From: an uncultured Clostridia bacterium
Lineage (GTDB): Bacteria > Bacillota > Clostridia > Christensenellales > UBA1242
Length of the DNA: 39,576 nucleotides
Direction: 5' to 3'
NCBI GenBank assembly: GCA_944332315.1
Contig: CALVJT010000058.1
Span: 1 to 39,576, forward strand
The translations under genes and the position numbers were made by a program. Below are positions 1 through 6,705 of this stretch, one piece after another. The notes beneath the pieces were generated by a model that made no database searches, was not told the DNA's origin, and saw only the letters and a program-made list of their open reading frames with translations. Every line of letters begins with the position of its first letter. The first letter of the stretch is position 1.

Positions 1-680
1 GTATAATTAATACGAATGCCTGGACCCATAGAACTTGCAACTGTAACGCTTTTTAGATACGTACCTTTTGCTGCTGCTGGTTTAGCTTTTATAATAGCAT
101 CCATAAGTGTTATCAAGTTTTCTTTTAACTTTTCAACACCAAAGCTTGCTTTACCTATAGGGCAGTGAATATTCTCGTTTTTATCAAGCCTATATTCAAC
201 TTTACCTGCCTTTACATCGGCAATAGCTTTAGCAACATCAGTTGTAACTGTTCCGCTTTTAGGGTTTGGCATCAAGCCTTTAGGGCCGAGAATTTTAGCA
301 ATTCTGCTAATAGAACTCATCATATCAGGTGTTGTAATACAAACATCAAAATCTAGCCAACCTTGATTTTGTATTTTAGCAATATAATCGTCTGCACCAA
401 CATAATCTGCTCCTGCCTTTTCAGCTTCGTCTGCCTTATCGCCTTTAGCAAGTACAAGAACTTTTACTTTTTTACCCGTACCGTTAGGCAATACAACAAC
501 ACCACGAACTTGCTGATCAGCATTTTTTGAATCTACACCAAGCCTTACATGCAACTCGATAGTTTCATCAAATTTAGCGCTGGCAGTTTTTACAGCCAAG
601 TCAAGTGCTTCATCTACGTTATAAAATTTACCTTTCTCGACAAGTTTTAACGCTTCAGAATATCTCTTACCAAACTTCAT
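1..680 (-). CDS. rplA: 50S ribosomal protein L1 (3' end cut by window edge)
   Basis: L1 binds 23S rRNA at the stalk near the E site and in many bacteria also represses its own operon by binding the mRNA. The frame read leftward from ATG at 680 gives about 226 residues beginning [17 protein letters not shown]. It contains the family signature [15 protein letters not shown] and ends in the conserved GPGIRIN segment. L1 is usually about 230 residues, so only a few codons and the stop are missing. The start is fixed by AAGGAGGAATAAA just upstream. It is the last visible gene of the rpmG-secE-nusG-rplK-rplA operon, 40 bp after rplK, with a likely L1 target hairpin in that gap. Confidence 0.97.
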   Translation of the reverse strand, partial: MKFGKRYSEALKLVEKGKFYNVDEALDLAVKTASAKFDETIELHVRLGVDSKNADQQVRGVVVLPNGTGKKVKVLVLAKGDKADEAEKAGADYVGADDYIAKIQNQGWLDFDVCITTPDMMSSISRIAKILGPKGLMPNPKSGTVTTDVAKAIADVKAGKVEYRLDKNENIHCPIGKASFGVEKLKENLITLMDAIIKAKPAAAKGTYLKSVTVASSMGPGIRINY

Positions 681-693
681 TTTATTCCTCCTT

Positions 694-721
694 GTGGTAT
701 TAACGAACATGGTTCTTCCAC
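694..721 (-). promoter_or_regulatory. Putative L1-binding hairpin between rplK and rplA
   Basis: The transcript here can form outer stem GTGG/CCAC (718-721 with 694-697) and inner stem GAAC/GTTC (712-715 with 705-708). The 3' side of the asymmetric internal loop is GTTAATA. The outer stem starts in the rplK stop codon and ends just before the rplA Shine-Dalgarno. The same architecture, with a different but still paired inner stem, precedes rplK. L1 autoregulation through mRNA mimics of its rRNA site is established in diverse bacteria; assigning this site to L1 is inference. Confidence 0.5.
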
Positions 722-1146
722 TAATCTATTACTTCTACGCCCATACTGCGAGCGGTGCCAGCAATAATTTTTATAGCACTCTCTACATCATTTGCGTTCA
801 AGTCAACCATTTTAGTTTCTGCAATTTCTTTAATTTGCGCCTTAGTGATTTTAGCTACTTTATCCTTGTTAGGCTTTGCAGAACCACTTTCAATATTACA
901 AGCTTTTTTAATTAACACAGCTGCAGGCGGTGTTTTTAGTTGAATATCGAACGAACGATCTTGATAAATGGTTACAATTACAGGTATAATTAACCCTACC
1001 TGCCCGCTAGTTTTATCATTAAATTCTTTGACAAAACCTGACAAATTAATACCATAAGGACCAAGCATTGAACCAACTGGTGGTGCCGCCGTCGCTTTGC
1101 CTGCTGGCAACTGCATTTTGACTTGTGCACTAATTTTTTTAGCCAT
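721..1146 (-). CDS. rplK: 50S ribosomal protein L11
   Basis: L11 forms the GTPase-associated centre with 23S rRNA helices 43/44 and is needed for the stringent response. The 141-aa product has the standard family length. It starts [18 protein letters not shown] and has the N-terminal domain signature [22 protein letters not shown], then the C-terminal rRNA-binding domain with [12 protein letters not shown] and [12 protein letters not shown] strong AGGAGG lies 7 bases before the ATG. It follows nusG after a 93-bp spacer containing a structured leader, and precedes rplA by 40 bp, so it is the first of the pair that L1 is expected to control. Confidence 0.98.
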   Translation of the reverse strand: MAKKISAQVKMQLPAGKATAAPPVGSMLGPYGINLSGFVKEFNDKTSGQVGLIIPVIVTIYQDRSFDIQLKTPPAAVLIKKACNIESGSAKPNKDKVAKITKAQIKEIAETKMVDLNANDVESAIKIIAGTARSMGVEVID

Positions 1147-1168
1147 TTTATTCCTCCTACACGAGATT

Positions 1169-1199
1169 GTGGTATTGACAAGGGTTGCCCCTCTCCCAC
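1169..1199 (-). promoter_or_regulatory. Putative L1-binding leader hairpin upstream of rplK
   Basis: The RNA folds as outer stem GTGG/CCAC (1196-1199 with 1169-1172), then an inner AGGG/CCCT stem (1189-1192 with 1181-1184) closed by a GCAA tetraloop of the GNRA type. The internal loop is asymmetric, GAG on the 5' side and TGTCAATA on the 3' side. It matches the element before rplA in the outer stem and 3' loop, while the inner stem sequence differs but stays paired. It lies about 20 bases upstream of the rplK ribosome binding site. Function as a translational operator for L1 is inference from the known regulation of rplK-rplA operons. Confidence 0.55.
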
Positions 1200-1239
1200 T
1201 ATATTTTTACGGTATTGCTACCGGAAAAACCTAATTAAA

Positions 1240-1773
1240 CTACAACTTTCTTATTTGTTCGTATGAAAGCTCCGCTTCCACTTCACGGCCCAAAAATGAT
1301 ATTTTGAGTTTGCATTTTTTATTGCCAGCATCTACACTAATAACCGAGCCAGCATTGCCCTCAAAAGGCCCATCGATAATTTCAACCGCATCACCGATAT
1401 TCAACTCAAAATCGACAATCACTTTTTCTAGGTGCAAACGGCGAATTTCATCCTCTGTCATAGGCAAAGGTCTACCTTTAGGGCCCACAAAACCTGTTAC
1501 ACCGCGTGTACTAGTTATAGTGTGCCAAAGGTCATCGCCATAAAGCATTTTTATTAAGATATAAGAAGGCATCATTTTCTTTTGCACTACCTTCTTTTTG
1601 CCGTTTTTTTCCTCGACAACATCTTCCATAGGTACAACTATTTCGAAAATTCTATCCTGTAGATTACCATTTTCGACAACCTGCTCAAGATTTTGTTTAG
1701 CAAGCATTTCGTAGCCAGTAAAGGTATGCAAAACATACCATCTAGGTTCGGTGTCTATAATTTTATTGTTCAT
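1240..1773 (-). CDS. nusG: Transcription termination/antitermination factor NusG
   Basis: NusG binds the RNA polymerase clamp through its NGN domain and links transcription to Rho or ribosomes through its KOW domain. The product is 177 aa from ATG 1773. The NGN domain begins with EPRWYVLHTFTGYE near residue 9 and contains MMPSYILIKM. The KOW motif IGDAVEIIDGPFEGNAGSV lies in the C-terminal third. An in-frame TTG at 1779 would give two more residues but sits only 2 bases after the GGAG. The ATG at 1773 has a normal 8-base spacing, so it is preferred. It follows secE by 15 bp and is co-transcribed with it. Confidence 0.97.
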   Translation of the reverse strand: MNNKIIDTEPRWYVLHTFTGYEMLAKQNLEQVVENGNLQDRIFEIVVPMEDVVEEKNGKKKVVQKKMMPSYILIKMLYGDDLWHTITSTRGVTGFVGPKGRPLPMTEDEIRRLHLEKVIVDFELNIGDAVEIIDGPFEGNAGSVISVDAGNKKCKLKISFLGREVEAELSYEQIRKL

Positions 1774-1788
1774 AAACAAAGCTCCTTA

Positions 1789-2016
1789 TTATAGTCCACT
1801 TGTTATTAGTTGATATAGCCAACTTAAACCATAGTCAAATGCTGCTACAATTACGCCAAAAAAGAGCACAACCGCTATTACGGCAAGAGTCTTTTTTGTA
1901 GCCTGCCCAAAGGTTGGCCAAGTGACATTCCTCAATTCGCCAAAAGATTCTTTTATCTTACGGAAAAAGTTACCTCTTTTTTTCTCTTTAACCTTAACTT
2001 TTTGGTCTTTAGCCAT
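1789..2016 (-). CDS. secE: Preprotein translocase subunit SecE
   Basis: This is the small clamp subunit of the SecYEG protein-conducting channel in the cytoplasmic membrane. The 75-aa protein has a Lys-rich cytosolic N-terminus (residues 1-20), the conserved amphipathic stretch FFRKIKESFGELRNVTWP, and a single transmembrane helix in the C-terminal half (roughly LAVIAVVLFFGVIVAAFDYGL). The length is typical of Gram-positive SecE. A GGAGG motif lies 6 bases before the ATG. The rpmG-secE-nusG order supports the assignment. The very large exported proteins later in this window presumably use this translocase, which is inference. Confidence 0.95.
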   Translation of the reverse strand: MAKDQKVKVKEKKRGNFFRKIKESFGELRNVTWPTFGQATKKTLAVIAVVLFFGVIVAAFDYGLSWLYQLITSGL

Positions 2017-2039
2017 AATGCCTCCAGAAAATTGCTAAC

Positions 2040-2189
2040 CTATTTAGTTTCTTTATGAAGTGTTGTTTTGTTGCAGAACTTACAGAATTTTTGCATTTCA
2101 ATTCTATCTGGGTCGTTCTTTTTATTCTTAAAAGTGTTGTAGTTTCTTTGCTTGCATTCACTGCATGCAAGGGTTATCTTTACGCGCAT
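2040..2189 (-). CDS. rpmG: 50S ribosomal protein L33 (zinc-ribbon form)
   Basis: This 49-codon gene starts [17 protein letters not shown] and ends HKETK before a TAG stop. Cysteines 9, 12, 36 and 39 form the two CxxC pairs of the zinc-binding C+ type of L33. The family signature [13 protein letters not shown] is present. Length and position directly before secE are standard for Firmicutes. A GGAG sequence lies 8 bases before the ATG, and a strong promoter lies about 50 bp upstream, making it the first gene of the operon. In other bacteria zinc-dependent L33 can be exchanged for a zinc-free paralogue under zinc limitation; none is visible here. Confidence 0.96.
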   Translation of the reverse strand: MRVKITLACSECKQRNYNTFKNKKNDPDRIEMQKFCKFCNKTTLHKETK

Positions 2190-2240
2190 TTTTTCGCTCC
2201 ATTCAAAAAAATTAACACCGCTAAATTTCGGCGTCTCAAT

Positions 2241-2269
2241 ATAATAGCATAATTTTATATAATTGTCAA
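2241..2269 (-). promoter_or_regulatory. Sigma-A-type promoter of the rpmG-rplA operon
   Basis: Reading leftward, a perfect -35 TTGACA (2264-2269) is separated by exactly 17 bases from a -10 TATTAT (2241-2246). Transcription would start near 2234, about 45 bases before rpmG. It is the only strong promoter seen before the five genes. Confidence 0.85.
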
Positions 2270-2324
2270 TAATTTTAATACAATTTTTGAAGTTTTTTAT
2301 TTATAATTTTATTTAGTACATTTA

Positions 2325-3110
2325 CTATGCGTACATCTTGCCAACTATGTACAAAACTAGCCTTTGCGGTAATATTTTATTGAGGAATGCAAAGATTTTA
2401 TATTTTCCACCCACTATCGTCCTGATAGGCAACTTGTTTTTATTTACGGCCCTTATCACGGCTTTTGCAACCTTTTGTGGCGACATCCCATTAATTTCGT
2501 CGTGTTCCATCTTTTTTAAGGATAAAGCATCCCTTTCTCTATAAGTGGCATCCCCTTCAAATTTTTCTCGCGCATTAGTAAAGTTTGTTTTTGTATCACC
2601 TGGCAGTATGCAACCTACTTGTATGTTAAACGGTTTGAGTTCTAGGCGCCAAGCGTTTGCCATAGTTTCGAGCGCGCTTTTTGTTGCCGAATAGAATGCT
2701 TGAAATGGAAGCGGAAATATTGACCCCACACTACTCATAAAAAGAATTTTACCAAACTTTTGATTTTTTAGTTTTGGGATAAAGGCTTGCGCCAACGAAA
2801 AAGCGCCAAAGAGGTTGAGATCAAAAAGCGACTTTGCCTTTTGTATATCACAACTTTCTAGCGGACCACTGATACCGCGCCCTGCGTTGCAAAGCACTAC
2901 ATCCACAATCGGCTCTTTATTACAAATATAATCTACTGCACTTTTGATTTGCTGACTATCGGTTACATCGCATTGCACGAACTCGTATGGATACCTTTCG
3001 GGGAGCCTTTGTGCAAGACAATAAACCTTATAGCCGTTTTCGGCAAAAGCATTTGCACAGGCAAGCCCTATGCCACTTGTTGCGCCACTAATAACTGCCA
3101 CCTTTTTCAT
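2325..3110 (-). CDS. Short-chain dehydrogenase/reductase family oxidoreductase
   Basis: This is a 261-aa Rossmann-fold NAD(P)-dependent oxidoreductase of the classical SDR family. The dinucleotide-binding glycine motif GATSGIG lies at residues 9-15, the NAG motif at 75-77, the catalytic serine in the SS pair at 126-127, and the Tyr140-x3-Lys144 catalytic pair in YSATK. The first acidic or basic cofactor-selecting residues are not diagnostic, so NADH versus NADPH preference and substrate are unknown. The C-terminus (residues 195-261) is longer and more basic than the minimal fold, with hydrophobic stretches that might contact membrane. It has its own promoter bracketed by two palindromes. The XRE-type regulator gene directly upstream is an obvious candidate controller. 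Confidence 0.9.
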   Translation of the reverse strand: MKKVAVISGATSGIGLACANAFAENGYKVYCLAQRLPERYPYEFVQCDVTDSQQIKSAVDYICNKEPIVDVVLCNAGRGISGPLESCDIQKAKSLFDLNLFGAFSLAQAFIPKLKNQKFGKILFMSSVGSIFPLPFQAFYSATKSALETMANAWRLELKPFNIQVGCILPGDTKTNFTNAREKFEGDATYRERDALSLKKMEHDEINGMSPQKVAKAVIRAVNKNKLPIRTIVGGKYKIFAFLNKILPQRLVLYIVGKMYA

Positions 3111-3153
3111 AAAATCACCTATAATATTTAATTATATCATAAAAGGTGCCAAA

Positions 3154-3168
3154 ATCAAACTGTTTGAT
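3154..3168. promoter_or_regulatory. Operator-like palindrome at the SDR transcription start
   Basis: ATCAAAC-T-GTTTGAT is a perfect 7+1+7 inverted repeat. It begins a few bases downstream of the predicted start of the SDR transcript, where a bound repressor would block initiation. The regulator is not identified. Confidence 0.45.
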
Positions 3169-3177
3169 AACAAAACA

Positions 3178-3206
3178 ATTATATAAAAAACTTTGACAAT
3201 TGTCAA
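3178..3206 (-). promoter_or_regulatory. Perfect-consensus promoter of the SDR gene
   Basis: Leftward -35 TTGACA (3201-3206), 17-bp spacer, and -10 TATAAT (3178-3183), a full match to the sigma-A consensus. The start point would be near 3171. A promoter this strong normally needs repression, and palindromes overlap both its -35 box and its start region. Confidence 0.85.
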
Positions 3207-3208
3207 AG
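3191..3208. promoter_or_regulatory. 18-bp perfect palindrome over the -35 box
   Basis: CTTTGACAA/TTGTCAAAG is a perfect 9+9 inverted repeat that includes the SDR -35 hexamer, in the 39-bp gap between the end of the SDR promoter and the end of the XRE gene. It is not followed by a T-tract in either direction, so an operator fits better than a terminator. Confidence 0.5.
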
Positions 3209-3247
3209 TCCAGAGAAAGACCACTTCTTTTATTTTTTCTGAGGTAT

Positions 3248-3547
3248 TTATTTTTTCAAAAACTCTATTATATTCGCTTTTTTATTGGGAGGCAATTCAT
3301 TTAGTAATTGCAAAATGTATTTGTTTTCATTAAATAAACTATAGTCATCTGCAAAGAATTCCTCCGCCGTAACACCTAACGCATCAAGAATATTAAGAAG
3401 TGTATTAATTGTTAAATTAAAATCATTGCTTTCTAATTTATTAATATACCCCTCATTTTTGCCAATCATAAGGCTCAATTCTCGTGCACTTATATTAAAT
3501 TTGCTCCTATAATAACTAATTCGTTGTACTATTTCGTTTGACTTCAT
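3248..3547 (-). CDS. XRE-family helix-turn-helix transcriptional regulator
   Basis: This is a 99-aa protein from the ATG at 3547. A longer reading frame to 3610 exists, but GGAGAAAG 4 bases before 3547 fixes the shorter start. Residues 5-60 form a Cro/C1-type helix-turn-helix: ISYYRSKFNISARELSLMIGKNEGYINKLE, followed by TINTLLNILDALGVTAEEFF. The remaining ~35 residues are a short tail that may mediate dimerisation. Small XRE proteins of this type bind short palindromes as dimers. The only obvious palindromes nearby overlap the promoter of the next gene (the SDR), so it may control that gene. Its true target is not shown by the sequence. Confidence 0.88.
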   Translation of the reverse strand: MKSNEIVQRISYYRSKFNISARELSLMIGKNEGYINKLESNDFNLTINTLLNILDALGVTAEEFFADDYSLFNENKYILQLLNELPPNKKANIIEFLKK

Positions 3548-3565
3548 TTGTCTTTCTCCATATAT

Positions 3566-3571
3566 ATTATA
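3566..3571 (-). promoter_or_regulatory. Possible -10 box of the XRE regulator gene
   Basis: A TATAAT hexamer reads leftward here, placing a start point close to the ribosome binding site. No good -35 box is seen at 16-18 bp, so the promoter is weak or activator-dependent. Confidence 0.35.
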
Positions 3572-3820
3572 ATATATTCCACAAAACTTGTATGGTTTGG
3601 TAAGGCGCAATATTGTTTACATAAGTATATTTTTATAGACTCACAGAGAAAATCTGTGTTTTATACAAAATGGTTGTGCCTATACTATATTATAGCATTA
3701 GAAAAGACAAAAGCTGAATACTATTAATGATAAAAAAAACAAAAAAAACTACAAATGGATACTACTAGTCATAAAGTTGCCAATGTTTACTTTAGGTAAA
3801 ATCATAAAAGTTGCACCATT
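3572..3820. other. Gene-free AT-rich spacer between XRE and ATPase genes
   Basis: With its flanks this forms a gene-free stretch of about 370 bp. It has no plausible reading frame. The only local structure is a 6-bp hairpin, CACAGA/TCTGTG (3642-3658), followed by TTTTA on the plus strand. No tRNA or conserved RNA motif is recognised. Confidence 0.6.
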
Positions 3821-3857
3821 AAAAAAACTTGCTTTAGCAATTTTAAGCAAGTTTTTT
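3821..3857. terminator. Intrinsic terminator of the P-type ATPase gene
   Basis: Complementary arms AAAAAAACTTGCTT (3821-3834) and AAGCAAGTTTTTT (3845-3857) around a 10-base loop make a long stem with T-tracts on both strands. It lies 64 bp after the ATPase stop codon and can act in either direction. Confidence 0.85.
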
Positions 3858-3920
3858 ATAAATATTTTATAAAAATTAATTTAACTATAATTATTTTTTA
3901 TAATGCAATTTAAATGTCAA

Positions 3921-6602
3921 TTAAAACTTTTTAAGTTTTTCAAGATAAATAAACTTTTGTTCCTCGAGTTCACCTATTCGCATTTCTAGTTTTCTATTCT
4001 TTTGTCGCAACTCTTTAGGCGGAGTGATAGGCTTTATTAACCACAGGAAGCCAAACTCTACTACGCAGAGTATAAACAACATACTTTGGAAATCGATATC
4101 CACATGTCCAAAGAACGACTGTGGTATTACTAGCAGTGCCGTGACGCACAGCACAAACATTGCACCAAACAGTGTTAGTCGATAGGAATCAAGCGGTCTA
4201 CTTACCCTTAAAAGCAGTATTAGCCCTGTAAAGGTTATGGCTATACTTGCCATAGTTTCGTAGTGGGTGCTGTTGCTATATGTTACATCAAAAATGTAGC
4301 AGAATACAAAGTTGAGTAGCAACAACACTGAACCCGGTATTGATTTGACTATCAGGTTTACTAGGAAATTACCTCGAATTGGGTCCTTATTAGGTTGTAG
4401 CGCCAAGAAAAATGACGGGATACCTATTGTAAACATTTCAAGCAAAAGCACCGAATTTGGTGTGAATGGATAGCTTATTGCTAGTGCTAGGCACAGTATT
4501 GATAGGAATATTGTAAAGAAAGTTTTCATTAAGAACAATGACGATGATTTTGTAATATTGTTTACAACGCGTCTACCTTCGGCAACAATATCGGGCATTG
4601 ACGAAAAGTTGCTATCAAGCAAAACTAGGCTACTTACATTGCGGGTGGCATCACTGCCACTTGCCATTGCTATGGAGCAATCGGCTTCCTTAAGCGCCAA
4701 TATATCGTTTACGCCGTCACCTGTCATACCAACCTTATGCCCTTTTTGTTTTAGCGCTTTTACAAGCACACTCTTTTGCTCTGGTGTAACTCTACCAAAA
4801 ACGGTGTACTTATCGGCGGCATCTATAACTTGTTGGTCCGAAAGTCCGTAAAGGTTGATATATTTATTTGCGTTAGGCACGCCCACGCGTTTAGCTATTT
4901 CGCTAACGGTTATTGGATTATCACCCGATATAATTTTTAGGTCGACATCATTATCTTGGAACCAACGCAAAGTTTCTGGCGCGTTATCTCTAATTCTATC
5001 CTCTATTGCTATTAAGGCAAGTGGTTTTGCGCCACTAGGTACATTTTCTTTATCAATTTTGCCTTTTACGCGTGCAAGCAAAATTACGCGCTTGCCTTGT
5101 TTTGCGTAGTCTTTTACCTTATCCTCGATTTCCTTTGTAACCTCATCAAGCACAAATTCCGATGCACCTATTATATAGGTATAGCCATTAGAAATAGATA
5201 CGGCGGATAGTTTTCTTGAACTAGAAAATGGCAATTTTTGAGTTATTTTATAGACATCATTTTTGCCGAAATAATCAAGCAGAGCCCGCGATGTTGCGTT
5301 ATTATCGCCGAGTTCATTCATCATTGAACCCATTATTTTGGTAAGTTCGGTATGCGATAAAGATTTATTTAGCGGTTCCACTTCGGTTACTATCATTGTA
5401 CCATCAGTGATAGTACCTGTTTTATCTAGACAAAGCACATTGACGCGCGAAAGCATTTCGATGCCGTACAAATCTTGAACCAAAGTGCGCTTAGAGGCTA
5501 GTTTAATTACGCCCACCGCAAGTGCGACACTTGTAAGCAAAAACATACCTGCGGGAATCATACCTATAATTGAGCCAGCGGTTTTTTTGATGGTTTCCAT
5601 ACTTTCACCGCCAACTTGCATATAGTTGTTATACAGCATAAGTATGCCAAGTGGTATTATTATAACGCCAATTACGCTTATTATCACGCGCATACTTTTC
5701 ATAAGGTCCGATTTTGGACGAGTGTACTCCTTAGCTTTAGCTGAAAGTTGTGCAGAGTAGCTTGCATCGCCTACGCTATCGGCGCGCGCAACACATTCGC
5801 CTGATACGATATAACTGCCACTTAAAAGGCGGTCGCCGGCTTTCTTTTTAATAGAATTACTTTCGCCTGTAAGCAAACTTTCGTTTACCTCAACTTCGCC
5901 CGAAAGCACTACACAATCGGCGCTAACTTGTTTGCCTAACGAAAAAGAAATGACATCATCTAGCACTATTTCGCGCACAGGCACTTCGTACTTTTTGCCT
6001 TCGCGTATAACGAGCGCCGTGGGGGCGGTGACTAGCGAGATTTTTTCCATAGTGTGTTTAGCGCGAATTTCTTGTATGATACCTATCAAGGTGTTTGCTA
6101 TGATGATGACCATAAATAGGATATTATCAAACGCGCCTACAACTATTAGTGCCACCGCAACTACAAGGCACAACAAGTTAAAGAATGTACAAATATTTTT
6201 CAAAAAAATTTGCAAGTATGTTTTTTTGTTTTTATCGTGCACAAGGTTTACATAGCCGTTAGATATGCGTTCTTGCACCTGCTCTAAACTAAGGCCCTTA
6301 TCCTCTTTAGGTTTGTACCTTTTAGCATTTTCGTAGCTAAAGGTTTTCTTTTTTTTGAGTTTATTTACTTGTCTTTCGGTTTTTTTAGTAAAAAATGTTT
6401 GCAAGGATACTGCATCCTCGCCCTGCTCCTCTGTTTTTTCTAAAGGAGTTTCAACACCTTCGACATTTTTTTGTGCGTTTAGTTCTTTTTTTTCACTTTT
6501 TTTAGCGGGGCTATCTGCGCTATGAGTAGATTCATCTTGCGCATTTTCGGCAATTTGCTTTTCCTCCGCTTTATCTAAACTGCTTTCGACTTTCTTTTTC
6601 AT
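3921..6602 (-). CDS. CtpE-like cation-transporting P-type ATPase
   Basis: This 893-aa integral membrane ion pump is driven by aspartyl phosphorylation. The actuator TGES lies at 245-248, the phosphorylation motif DKTGTIT starts at Asp393, and the hinge motif is MTGDGVNDILALKEAD. There are two membrane segments before the actuator (about 130-175), two before the P domain (about 305-365), and several after residue 690. Its closest resemblance by eye is the CtpE group of P-type ATPases, for which calcium transport is reported in mycobacteria. The ion is not proven here. Unusual points are a Lys/Glu-rich, probably disordered N-terminal ~100 residues, a charged coiled C-terminal tail, and PAGM (350-353) in M4 where Ca2+-ATPases have PEGL. 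It follows thrS but is separated by a weak terminator. GGGGA is the likely ribosome binding site. Confidence 0.92.
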   Translation of the reverse strand: MKKKVESSLDKAEEKQIAENAQDESTHSADSPAKKSEKKELNAQKNVEGVETPLEKTEEQGEDAVSLQTFFTKKTERQVNKLKKKKTFSYENAKRYKPKEDKGLSLEQVQERISNGYVNLVHDKNKKTYLQIFLKNICTFFNLLCLVVAVALIVVGAFDNILFMVIIIANTLIGIIQEIRAKHTMEKISLVTAPTALVIREGKKYEVPVREIVLDDVISFSLGKQVSADCVVLSGEVEVNESLLTGESNSIKKKAGDRLLSGSYIVSGECVARADSVGDASYSAQLSAKAKEYTRPKSDLMKSMRVIISVIGVIIIPLGILMLYNNYMQVGGESMETIKKTAGSIIGMIPAGMFLLTSVALAVGVIKLASKRTLVQDLYGIEMLSRVNVLCLDKTGTITDGTMIVTEVEPLNKSLSHTELTKIMGSMMNELGDNNATSRALLDYFGKNDVYKITQKLPFSSSRKLSAVSISNGYTYIIGASEFVLDEVTKEIEDKVKDYAKQGKRVILLARVKGKIDKENVPSGAKPLALIAIEDRIRDNAPETLRWFQDNDVDLKIISGDNPITVSEIAKRVGVPNANKYINLYGLSDQQVIDAADKYTVFGRVTPEQKSVLVKALKQKGHKVGMTGDGVNDILALKEADCSIAMASGSDATRNVSSLVLLDSNFSSMPDIVAEGRRVVNNITKSSSLFLMKTFFTIFLSILCLALAISYPFTPNSVLLLEMFTIGIPSFFLALQPNKDPIRGNFLVNLIVKSIPGSVLLLLNFVFCYIFDVTYSNSTHYETMASIAITFTGLILLLRVSRPLDSYRLTLFGAMFVLCVTALLVIPQSFFGHVDIDFQSMLFILCVVEFGFLWLIKPITPPKELRQKNRKLEMRIGELEEQKFIYLEKLKKF

Positions 6603-6632
6603 TAAATTCCCCTATCTTTTATTTTCGAATGT

Positions 6633-6657
6633 AAAAATAAGGAGGTTTTTGCACCTC
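6633..6657 (-). terminator. Weak intrinsic terminator after thrS
   Basis: On the minus strand GAGGT-GCAAAA-ACCTC (6642-6657) is followed by CCTTATTTTT. The stem is only 5 bp, so read-through into the downstream ATPase gene is plausible. Confidence 0.5.
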
Positions 6658-6705
6658 GAATATTTTTGCATATTGATTTACTAAAAATTTATGCTATAAA
6701 TGTTA

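Noticed and set aside
1774..1779. TTG start of nusG two codons upstream
   Set aside because: Its spacing to GGAG is only 2 bases; the ATG at 1773 has 8.
3548..3610. N-terminal extension of the XRE regulator
   Set aside because: The extra 21 residues have no ribosome binding site and overlap the likely -10 box, while GGAGAAAG supports the ATG at 3547.
6603..6705. Magnesium riboswitch upstream of the P-type ATPase
   Set aside because: The 103-bp gap holds only the thrS terminator hairpin and the ribosome binding site; there is no room for an M-box fold.
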